Of a stretch of DNA of 9,529 nt, positions 1 to 6,329 are shown in pieces. The position numbers and the translations under genes were made by a program. The notes beneath the pieces are model-generated. The model saw only the letters and a program-made list of their open reading frames with translations. It made no database searches and had not been told where the DNA came from. Source of the stretch: an uncultured Erythrobacteraceae bacterium (GTDB taxonomy: Bacteria > Pseudomonadota > Alphaproteobacteria > Sphingomonadales > Sphingomonadaceae). Every line of letters begins with the position of its first letter. Position 1 is the stretch's first letter. The stretch spans positions 1 to 9,529 of the forward strand of contig CATMNW010000070.1 of the NCBI GenBank assembly GCA_950071875.1. Reading direction: 5' to 3'.

Positions 1-30
1 CGAGCGGCAGGATAATCCGGGGGCCTATCC

Positions 31-37
31 AAGAGGG
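31..37 (+). promoter_or_regulatory. Ribosome binding site of the regulator gene
   Basis: The purine-rich AAGAGGG lies seven bases before the ATG at 45 and supports that start. The rest of positions 1-44 shows no recognisable gene end or operator. The promoter of the regulator probably lies left of the window. Confidence 0.55.
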
Positions 38-44
38 CCCTGCC

Positions 45-746
45 ATGAACGATTTCATCGACCTGTTCGACGAATTTGATCGCCGCATTCTGCCGCATCA
101 TCTCACCGATGCAGATATACTGCGGCTGCGTCAGAAGGCGTTCGCGCTCCACCTGCGGGCGCAAGGTCACGCCGATTTCGCGGGCCCCGAAGATCATTTC
201 GCATACGTCGCGAAGGGGGCTGTGAAGCTCGTTGCCTACCTTTCGGGCTCGCGCGAACAGATCGTCGCGTTCGGTTTTCCGCGCGAGCTGATCCACATTC
301 CGGGCTCCGGGCCGAACGGCTTTTCCCTGATCGCTCTCGAGGCGACCGAACTGTTGGCAATTCCGGCGGACGGCCTGCTCGCCGCATCGGGCAAGGACAG
401 CACCTTGCTGCGGCTCGCCATCGAGCAGACCATTCTCGCGCTGGGCCGAAGTAGGGCGAATTCGATCATGCTCGGTACCCATTCGGCACGCGAGCGGCTG
501 GCGGGTTTTCTGCTCGCCATGTTCGAACGCGGAGCCTGCCATCGCGCTTCGCCCGAGACGATCCGCCTGCCGATGTCGCGAGCCGAGATCTCCGACAGTC
601 TGGGCCTGACGATCGAAACGGTCAGCCGCCAGTTCAGCGAGATGCGAAACCTTGGCCTGATCGAGACGACCGGCAGGTCGATCGTGACCGTCCGCGATTG
701 GGAAGGCCTTGCCCATGCGGCGGGGCATATGCCTGCCGCGGCATAA
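45..746 (+). CDS. Crp/Fnr-family transcriptional regulator, FixK-like (no Fe-S cysteines)
   Basis: A 233-residue DNA-binding regulator of the Crp/Fnr family. It has an N-terminal cyclic-nucleotide-binding-like beta-barrel (about residues 25-115), a dimerisation helix (about 120-160) and a C-terminal winged helix-turn-helix (about 175-220). In the recognition helix, T189-IETVSRQF places E191, S194 and R195 like the E-x-x-S-R of Fnr and FixK, which read TTGAT-N4-ATCAA. A perfect box of that kind lies 12 bases after this gene, before ccoN, so ccoN is a likely target. The only cysteine is C165. The N-terminal cysteines that bind the [4Fe-4S] cluster in Fnr/FnrL are absent, so direct oxygen sensing by such a cluster is not expected. 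The start follows an AAGAGGG ribosome binding site (31-37) seven bases upstream. Family assignment is firm. The FixK-like role is inference, and no FixL/FixJ genes are in view. Confidence 0.9.
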   Translation: MNDFIDLFDEFDRRILPHHLTDADILRLRQKAFALHLRAQGHADFAGPEDHFAYVAKGAVKLVAYLSGSREQIVAFGFPRELIHIPGSGPNGFSLIALEATELLAIPADGLLAASGKDSTLLRLAIEQTILALGRSRANSIMLGTHSARERLAGFLLAMFERGACHRASPETIRLPMSRAEISDSLGLTIETVSRQFSEMRNLGLIETTGRSIVTVRDWEGLAHAAGHMPAAA

Positions 747-758
747 AATTTCCCAAAT

Positions 759-772
759 TTGATCTCGATCAA
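759..772 (+). promoter_or_regulatory. Fnr/FixK box (anaerobox) upstream of ccoN
   Basis: TTGATCTCGATCAA matches the Fnr/FixK consensus TTGAT-N4-ATCAA at all ten conserved positions and is a nearly perfect palindrome. Its centre (765.5) is about 60 bases before the ccoN ATG. If the promoter has the usual activator geometry, with the box centred near -41.5, transcription would start near 807 and leave a leader of about 18 bases. Expression of the whole cco operon at low oxygen by a Fnr/FixK protein, quite possibly the adjacent regulator, is the natural reading. The start site and binding are inferred. Confidence 0.88.
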
Positions 773-810
773 TGCGTGCGAGTCCGGGCCGCCTTAACCG
801 GCCGCCAAAC

Positions 811-818
811 GGAAGGGA
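811..818 (+). promoter_or_regulatory. Ribosome binding site of ccoN
   Basis: GGAAGGGA sits six bases before the ATG at 825. It supports this start over internal methionines and keeps the extra N-terminal membrane segments of CcoN in the protein. Confidence 0.6.
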
Positions 819-824
819 CCATTC

Positions 825-2501
825 ATGAAAATCGAAGCAGCGCTGGGACGGGTCGGACTGTGGTTTGTCCTGCTTCTCCTGTCACTTGCCGTCGCCGTGA
901 ACGCCGTGGATACCGGCTTTGCAGCGCAGGCCGTGATCATCGCCGTGATCGCTTTTGTGATGATCTGGGTGACTGCAGGACGGTTCGATCCCATTGGCGG
1001 TGGCCGGACGTTCTTCAAGATGCCCGAGACGCCGTCGGCCTACGACGACGAGATCGTTCGCTGGGGCGCGATCGCGACGATGTTCTGGGGTGTGGTCGGC
1101 CTGCTCGCGGGCGTCTTCATCGCCTCACAGATGGCGTTCCCCTGGCTCAACGTGGAACCCTACCTCAATTTCGGTCGCTTGCGCCCGCTGCACACCTCAG
1201 CGGTGATCTTCGCGTTTGGCGGCAACGCGCTGCTGGCGACCAGTTTCTACGTCGTGCAGCGCACCTGCCGCACGCAGCTGGCGCTGCCCAGCCTCGCGCG
1301 GTTCGTGTTCTGGGGCTACCAGCTGTTCATCGTGCTCGCGGCGACCGGCTATGTCTTGGGCGTCACCCAGTCCAAGGAATATGCCGAGCCCGAATGGTAC
1401 GTCGATATCTGGCTGACGATTGTGTGGGTCGCCTATCTGGCGGTGTTCGTCGGCACGCTGCTGAAGCGCAATGAACCGCACATCTACGTCGCCAACTGGT
1501 TCTACCTCGCCTTCATCGTGACCGTCGCGATGCTGCACGTGGTCAACAATCTGGCCGTGCCCGTCAGTTTCCTCGGCTCGCGCAGCTACAGCGCGTTCGC
1601 AGGGGTGCAGGATGCGCTGACGCAGTGGTGGTACGGCCATAACGCGGTCGGCTTCTTCCTCACCGCCGGGTTCCTGGCGATGATGTACTACTTCGTGCCC
1701 AAGCAGGCCGAGCGGCCGATCTACTCCTATCGCCTGTCGATCATCCACTTCTGGTCGCTGATCTTCCTCTACATCTGGGCGGGGCCCCACCACCTGCACT
1801 ACACCGCGCTGCCCGACTGGGCGCAGACGCTGGGCATGGTGTTCTCGATCATGCTGTGGATGCCCAGCTGGGGCGGGATGATCAACGGTCTGATGACCCT
1901 GAACGGGGCATGGGACAAGGTCCGCACCGATCCGATCATCCGCATGATGGTGATGGCGCTAGCCTTTTACGGGATGAGCACCTTCGAAGGGCCGATGCTG
2001 TCGATCAAGGCGGTCAACAGCCTCAGCCATTATACCGACTGGACCATCGGCCACGTCCATTCCGGCGCGCTGGGATGGAACGGGATGATCACCTTCGCCT
2101 GCCTTTACTACCTGTTCCCGCGCCTGTGGAAGCGTGAGCGGATGTACTCGCTGCGGATGATCAACTGGCACTTCTGGCTCGCGACGCTGGGGATCGTCTT
2201 CTACGCCTCCAGCATGTGGGTGGCGGGGATCACCCAGGGCCTCATGTGGCGCGAATACGGGCCCGACGGTTACCTGGTGAACAGCTTCGCCGACACGGTC
2301 GCCGCGCTGCACCCGATGTATATCCTGCGGATGACGGGCGGTCTCATGTACCTCTCCGGCGCGCTGGTGATGACCTTCAACGTCTGGATGACGCTGGCCG
2401 GAAAGCTGCGCGACGAAGCGCCCATGACCAGCGCCGCCTACGACCCCGACAAAGACAAGCCGATCGTCGATGCGCGCCCCGACAGCGTGCCGGCCGAATA
2501 G
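825..2501 (+). CDS. ccoN: Cytochrome c oxidase, cbb3-type, subunit I (CcoN/FixN)
   Basis: The catalytic subunit of the high-affinity cbb3 terminal oxidase. It is an integral inner-membrane protein that reduces O2 to water and contributes to the proton gradient. The 558-residue product has every expected metal ligand: H123 (LRPLHTS) and H412 for low-spin haem b, H410 (GHVHSG) for haem b3, and H272 (YGHNAVGFF), H322 and H323 (GPHHLHYT) for CuB. Y316 sits where the His-Tyr cross-link tyrosine of cbb3 oxidases lies. These positions equal the Pseudomonas stutzeri numbering plus about 63-65, because there is an N-terminal extension with two predicted membrane segments (about residues 10-30 and 34-52), as is usual in alphaproteobacterial FixN proteins. 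It is first in the operon, downstream of the Fnr/FixK box, and nine bases separate its stop from ccoO. Confidence 0.98.
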   Translation: MKIEAALGRVGLWFVLLLLSLAVAVNAVDTGFAAQAVIIAVIAFVMIWVTAGRFDPIGGGRTFFKMPETPSAYDDEIVRWGAIATMFWGVVGLLAGVFIASQMAFPWLNVEPYLNFGRLRPLHTSAVIFAFGGNALLATSFYVVQRTCRTQLALPSLARFVFWGYQLFIVLAATGYVLGVTQSKEYAEPEWYVDIWLTIVWVAYLAVFVGTLLKRNEPHIYVANWFYLAFIVTVAMLHVVNNLAVPVSFLGSRSYSAFAGVQDALTQWWYGHNAVGFFLTAGFLAMMYYFVPKQAERPIYSYRLSIIHFWSLIFLYIWAGPHHLHYTALPDWAQTLGMVFSIMLWMPSWGGMINGLMTLNGAWDKVRTDPIIRMMVMALAFYGMSTFEGPMLSIKAVNSLSHYTDWTIGHVHSGALGWNGMITFACLYYLFPRLWKRERMYSLRMINWHFWLATLGIVFYASSMWVAGITQGLMWREYGPDGYLVNSFADTVAALHPMYILRMTGGLMYLSGALVMTFNVWMTLAGKLRDEAPMTSAAYDPDKDKPIVDARPDSVPAE

Positions 2502-2510
2502 GAACCTGCC

Positions 2511-3257
2511 ATGAGCCTGACCGAGCAACACAAGAAGCTGGAACGCAACATCACGCTGCTCGCCGTGGCGACCCTGGTAACGGTCGCGATCGGCGGGGTG
2601 GTGGAAATCGCGCCCCTGTTCTGGATCGACAACACGATCGAGGAAGTGGAAGGCGTGCGCCCCTACAGCCCGCTGGAACAGGCGGGGCGCGACATCTACA
2701 TCCGCGAAGGGTGCTATTCGTGCCACAGCCAGATGATCCGCCCCTTCCGCGACGAGGTGGAGCGTTACGGCCACTACAGCCTCGCTGCCGAAAGCATGTA
2801 CGACCATCCCTTCCAGTGGGGGTCGAAGCGGACCGGGCCCGACCTTGCCCGCGTGGGCGGCCGCTATTCGGACGAATGGCACATCCAGCACCTCACCAAC
2901 CCGCAAAGCGTGGTCCCCGAAAGCATCATGCCCAAATACGGCTTTCTCGCCGAGCGCGGTCTCAAGATCGCCGACGCCGAGGCAATGCTGCACGCGCTGC
3001 AGCTGGTCGGCGTTCCCTATACCGACCGTGACCTCGAACAGGCCGAGGCGGATCTCTACGCGCAGGCCGATCCCAATGTCGACGCGGGCGACCTGACCCA
3101 GCGCTACCCCAAGGCGCAGGTACGCGACTTCGACGGCGATCCCGACCGCGTGACCGAGATGGATGCGCTGATCGCCTACCTCCAGATGCTGGGCACGCTG
3201 GTCGATTTCGAGGCCGGCGCTCCGCTGGAAGAGCTGGCGCAGGAGAAGGGACGATGA
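2511..3257 (+). CDS. ccoO: Cytochrome c oxidase, cbb3-type, subunit II (CcoO/FixO)
   Basis: A membrane-anchored monohaem cytochrome c that passes electrons to CcoN. The 248-residue protein has one N-terminal membrane anchor (about residues 14-36) and then a periplasmic domain with the haem-binding C68-YS-C71-H72 in the family sequence GCYSCHSQMIRPF. M140, in ESIMPKYGFL, is the likely axial methionine. The length is typical of the family. The gene starts nine bases after ccoN and its TGA overlaps the ATG of ccoQ (ATGA, 3254-3257), which suggests translational coupling. Maturation needs the cytochrome c haem-attachment system, which is not in this window. Confidence 0.98.
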   Translation: MSLTEQHKKLERNITLLAVATLVTVAIGGVVEIAPLFWIDNTIEEVEGVRPYSPLEQAGRDIYIREGCYSCHSQMIRPFRDEVERYGHYSLAAESMYDHPFQWGSKRTGPDLARVGGRYSDEWHIQHLTNPQSVVPESIMPKYGFLAERGLKIADAEAMLHALQLVGVPYTDRDLEQAEADLYAQADPNVDAGDLTQRYPKAQVRDFDGDPDRVTEMDALIAYLQMLGTLVDFEAGAPLEELAQEKGR

Positions 3258-3418
3258 CCTTTTACGAGGAACTGCGTCACTTTGCCGACAGCATCGGCCT
3301 GGCCGCCATGCTGGTGTTCTATCTGACCTTGTGCCTGTGGCCGTTCCGCCCCGGCGGGAAGCGCAGCATCGACAAGGCAGCCCATTCGATTTTCGAGGAC
3401 GATACCGATGGCGAATAA
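3254..3418 (+). CDS. ccoQ: cbb3-type cytochrome c oxidase small subunit (CcoQ/FixQ)
   Basis: A 54-residue single-span membrane protein that begins MTFYEELRHFADS and ends FEDDTDGE. The membrane segment covers about residues 13-31 and is followed by WPFRPGGKR, the basic turn typical of CcoQ (compare the WPFRPG-type motif of FixQ proteins). CcoQ is known to stabilise the oxidase and the association of CcoP with the core complex. Position between ccoO and ccoP is diagnostic. It overlaps ccoO by four bases (ATGA) and ccoP by eleven. The acidic tail is encoded in the part that overlaps ccoP. Confidence 0.92.
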   Translation: MTFYEELRHFADSIGLAAMLVFYLTLCLWPFRPGGKRSIDKAAHSIFEDDTDGE

Positions 3419-4319
3419 GCGCATCGACGCACCGACCGGAACCGAAACCGTCGGCCACGAGTGGGACGGGATCGAGGAACTGAACACGCCGCTGCCCCGG
3501 TGGTGGCTGTGGACCTTCTACCTCACGATCATCTTCGCGATCGTCTACGTCGTGCTCTACCCGGCATGGCCGATGGTCGACAAGGCGACCGCCGGCGTGC
3601 TCGGCTGGTCGAGCCGCGGCGAACTGGCCAAGGAAATCAGCGTAGCCGATCAGGCGCAGCAGGGTTTCCGCGACCAGCTGGCACAGATCCCGATCGAGCG
3701 GCTGCCCGATAACAGCGATCTGATGGCCCGGGCGGTCGCCGGTGGGCGCGCAGCGTTCCAGGTCAATTGCAGCCAGTGCCACGGGTCCGGCGCCGGGGGC
3801 GACCAGAAGCTCGGCTATCCCAACCTCAACGACGATGCCTGGCTGTGGGGCGGCGACCTGAAGGCGATCGAATACACGATCACGCACGGGGTGCGCTGGG
3901 CCGGAGACGACCAGACCCGCCAGAGCCAGATGCCGCCGTTCGAAGGCGCGTTCGACGATGCCCAGCTAAATGCTGTCGTCGATCATGTCCTCTCGCTCAG
4001 CGGCAAGGCCCAGCCGAACGCGGCGGGTGCGCAGACCTTCGCCGACAACTGCGCCGCCTGCCATGGCCCGAACGGCGGCGGCGGGCGAGAATTCGGTGCC
4101 GCACGGCTGAACGATGCGATCTGGCTGCGCGGCAGCGACCGCGCGGACCTCAAGCGGCAGATCCTCAACCCGCGCATGGGCGCGATGCCCGCCTGGGGGC
4201 AGCGGCTCGATCCGGTGACGATCAAGATGCTCGCCGCTTATGTCCATTCACTCGGGGGAGGCGAAGACTTCGTAGAGGTCGCGAAAGATCACGAGGTGAA
4301 GGTCGATGAACAACCCTGA
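3408..4319 (+). CDS. ccoP: Cytochrome c oxidase, cbb3-type, subunit III, dihaem (CcoP/FixP)
   Basis: The dihaem cytochrome c subunit that takes electrons from soluble or membrane cytochrome c and feeds CcoO. The 303-residue protein opens with the FixP N-terminal domain (HEWDGIEELNTPLPRWW, residues 17-33) and a membrane anchor (about 33-52). Two cytochrome c domains follow. The first has C121-SQ-C124-H125 with likely axial M175 (SQMPPF); the second has C215-AA-C218-H219 with likely axial M260 (GAMPAWG). Length and domain order are normal for the family. Its start overlaps the end of ccoQ by eleven bases, and its end overlaps ccoG by fourteen. Confidence 0.98.
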   Translation: MANKRIDAPTGTETVGHEWDGIEELNTPLPRWWLWTFYLTIIFAIVYVVLYPAWPMVDKATAGVLGWSSRGELAKEISVADQAQQGFRDQLAQIPIERLPDNSDLMARAVAGGRAAFQVNCSQCHGSGAGGDQKLGYPNLNDDAWLWGGDLKAIEYTITHGVRWAGDDQTRQSQMPPFEGAFDDAQLNAVVDHVLSLSGKAQPNAAGAQTFADNCAACHGPNGGGGREFGAARLNDAIWLRGSDRADLKRQILNPRMGAMPAWGQRLDPVTIKMLAAYVHSLGGGEDFVEVAKDHEVKVDEQP

Positions 4320-5883
4320 CACCTCAGACGAACGGGGCGATCCCACGGTCGTTCTGGAAGACGGGGTCGCCAAGACCAACGATCCCGTCTCCAGCGCGGT
4401 AGCCCGGCCCGGCGCGACGACGCGGCGGCACGAACCCGGCGAGCCGCCGCGCATGCAGATCCCCGAAAAGCTCTACGAAAAGCGCAAGGCGGTCCACAAC
4501 AAGCGGATCGACGGACCCTTCCGCCGGTTCAAGTGGCTCGTCATGTTCGTCACGCTGGCGATCTATTACGGCACCCCGTGGATCAGGTGGGATCGCGGGC
4601 CCTTCGCGCCCGATCAGGCGGTGCTGGTCGATCTCGCCAACCGCCGCTTCTACATGTTCGGCATCGAGATCTGGCCGCACGAATTCTACTTCGTCGCCGG
4701 CCTGCTGATCATGGCGGGGATCGGCCTGTTCCTCGTCACCAGCGCGGTCGGCCGGGCGTGGTGCGGCTATGCCTGCCCGCAGACCGTGTGGACCGACCTG
4801 TTTCAGCATATCGACCGCTTCGTCGACGGTGACCGCAATGCACGCGCGCGGCTCGACAAGGCACCGTGGGGGCCGAAGAAGATCGCGCGGCGCGGCTTCA
4901 AGTGGTCGATCTACCTCGCGATCAGCCTGGCGACGGGTGGCGCGTGGATCCTCTATTTCGCCGATGCGCCGACGCTCTTCTTCGATTTCTTTACCGGGCA
5001 GGCCGCACCGGTCGCCTACATCACCGTGGGCATCCTGACGCTGACCACCTTCACGCTGGGCGGCTTCATGCGCGAACAGGTGTGCATCTACATGTGCCCC
5101 TGGCCACGCATCCAGACGGCGATGATGGACGAAAAATCGCTGCTGGTGACCTACAAGGACTGGCGCGGCGAACCGCGCGGAAGCGTCAAGAAGGCAGCGA
5201 AGAACCCGGACCAATTCGGCGACTGCATCGACTGTACCCAGTGCGTGCAGGTGTGCCCGACGGGGATCGATATCCGCGAGGGACCGCAGATCGGGTGCAT
5301 CACCTGCGGGCTGTGTATCGATGCCTGCGATCGGGTCATGGATGACATCGGACGCCCGCGCGGACTGATTGATTACGCGACGCTTGAGGATTGCGAGCGT
5401 GAAGCGACCGGTGGCGCAGTGAAATCGCCCTGGCGCACGCTACTGCGGCCGCGAACGATTGCGTATTCGATGATCTGGGCTGGGATCGGCGGAGCACTGC
5501 TGTTCGCGCTGGGTACGCGCAGCCATACCGAACTGACCGTCGCCCCCGATCGCAACCCGCCCTTCATGCTGTTGTCGGATGGTTCGGTGCGCAATTCCTA
5601 CACGCTCAAACTGCGCAATATGGAAAGCCGCCCGCGCGAGATGGAAATCGCGGTCGAGGGCCTGCCGGAGGGCGTGATGTGGACCGACACGATCAGGCGC
5701 GACGAGGCATCACCGGCACAAAGGGTAACGGTGCCGGCCGACCTGGTGCGGCAGGTGCGCGCCTATGTCGCCGTTCCCGAGGGTGCGGCATCGCAGCAGT
5801 TCACCTTCCGTGTCACCTCGCTCGATGCGCAGCGCGAGACCGATACCGTCCAGACCCGCTTCGATGCGCCGGAGGAAGAATGA
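4306..5883 (+). CDS. ccoG: Cytochrome c oxidase accessory protein CcoG/FixG (membrane Fe-S protein)
   Basis: A polytopic membrane protein with two ferredoxin-type [4Fe-4S] motifs, needed for cbb3 assembly. In Rhodobacter capsulatus, CcoG has been reported to reduce Cu(II) so that copper can be handed to CcoN. The 525-residue product has a polar N-terminal stretch (about 1-75), membrane segments at about 77-95, 127-148, 200-220, 236-256 and 384-404, cysteine pairs C153/C157 (CGYACPQ) and C260/C264 (CIYMCPW), and ferredoxin cysteines C307, C310, C313, C317 and C331, C334, C337, C341. The C-terminal part (about 405-525) is the Ig-like FixG domain, expected in the periplasm. The ATG overlaps the end of ccoP by fourteen bases. 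The first 60 or so residues are rich in D, E, P and R and look disordered, so a later start cannot be excluded, but no better one is seen. Confidence 0.96.
   Translation: MNNPDTSDERGDPTVVLEDGVAKTNDPVSSAVARPGATTRRHEPGEPPRMQIPEKLYEKRKAVHNKRIDGPFRRFKWLVMFVTLAIYYGTPWIRWDRGPFAPDQAVLVDLANRRFYMFGIEIWPHEFYFVAGLLIMAGIGLFLVTSAVGRAWCGYACPQTVWTDLFQHIDRFVDGDRNARARLDKAPWGPKKIARRGFKWSIYLAISLATGGAWILYFADAPTLFFDFFTGQAAPVAYITVGILTLTTFTLGGFMREQVCIYMCPWPRIQTAMMDEKSLLVTYKDWRGEPRGSVKKAAKNPDQFGDCIDCTQCVQVCPTGIDIREGPQIGCITCGLCIDACDRVMDDIGRPRGLIDYATLEDCEREATGGAVKSPWRTLLRPRTIAYSMIWAGIGGALLFALGTRSHTELTVAPDRNPPFMLLSDGSVRNSYTLKLRNMESRPREMEIAVEGLPEGVMWTDTIRRDEASPAQRVTVPADLVRQVRAYVAVPEGAASQQFTFRVTSLDAQRETDTVQTRFDAPEEE
5871..5875 (+). 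promoter_or_regulatory. Ribosome binding site of ccoH
   Basis: A strong GGAGG inside the end of ccoG. It is seven bases from the ATG at 5883 and four from the ATG at 5880, so it favours the second of the two tandem start codons. Confidence 0.55.
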
Positions 5884-6329
5884 TGCAGCGTCCCTTCACC
5901 GGTAAACACATGGCCGCGATACTGGTCGGCGGTTTCGCGATTGTGATCGCTGTCAATTTCTACATGGCATCACTGGCTGTCGGCGGGTTCGGTGGCGTCG
6001 TGGTCGAAAACTCCTACGTCGCGAGCCAGAAGTTCAACGGGTGGCTGGAGGACGCGCGGGCTGCCGAAGAGCTCGGCTATTCGGCAAAATTGTCCCGCGC
6101 TGAGGACGGACGGCTCATCGTGACCACCACGGGCGTTCCGGGCAACGTAAAGCTATCGGCCAGTCTACGCAGGCCGCTTGGCCAGCCTGAGGACCGTGCG
6201 ATGACTTTCGAGAGGCTCGCTGACGAGACTTATACCTCGACCGATACCTTGCCGTCCGGCCGCTGGATCGCACGCCTCGCAATTGAGCACGGCGACACGC
6301 GCTGGGTCGAAGAAACGGAGCTGCAATGA
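5883..6329 (+). CDS. ccoH: FixH family protein (CcoH), cbb3 oxidase assembly
   Basis: A 148-residue protein of the FixH family, which is needed for assembly of cbb3 oxidase and stays associated with it in some bacteria. One membrane segment near the N-terminus (about residues 10-32) is followed by a periplasmic beta-rich domain. The family feature NFYMASLAVGGFGGVVVENSYVASQKFN covers residues 21-48. Two adjacent ATGs exist. The one at 5883 lies seven bases after GGAGG (5871-5875) and overlaps the ccoG stop by one base; the one at 5880 gives an ATGA overlap and one more residue. I chose 5883 for its ribosome-binding-site spacing. The reading frame is open upstream to 5679, but that part lies inside ccoG and is not real coding. 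The stop overlaps ccoI (ATGA, 6326-6329). Confidence 0.93.
   Translation: MQRPFTGKHMAAILVGGFAIVIAVNFYMASLAVGGFGGVVVENSYVASQKFNGWLEDARAAEELGYSAKLSRAEDGRLIVTTTGVPGNVKLSASLRRPLGQPEDRAMTFERLADETYTSTDTLPSGRWIARLAIEHGDTRWVEETELQ

Noticed and set aside
21..40. A possible short hairpin (GGGCC pairing with GGCCC) covering the regulator's ribosome binding site
   Set aside because: Five G/C pairs with a ten-base loop are easily found by chance in G+C-rich DNA, and too little upstream sequence is present to judge conservation or a riboregulator.
537..539. C165 of the regulator as the redox-sensing cysteine known from FixK2
   Set aside because: Lining up the recognition-helix Glu and Arg puts the FixK2 cysteine near S178 here, about 13 residues away from C165, so equivalence is not supported.
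236..772. A 178-codon minus-strand frame opposite the regulator
   Set aside because: It is antisense to a clear Crp/Fnr protein and begins beyond the Fnr/FixK box. The product is Ser/Arg-rich without a domain.
698..1474. A 258-codon plus-strand frame overlapping the start of ccoN
   Set aside because: It runs out of frame through the promoter and ccoN. Its Arg-rich product has no motif, while ccoN in the other frame has all metal ligands.
1959..3887. A 642-codon open frame on the minus strand across ccoN, ccoO and ccoP
   Set aside because: It lies opposite three firmly identified genes. Its predicted protein is rich in H, R, G and D with no domain and no membrane or motif logic, as expected for the antisense of G+C-rich coding DNA.
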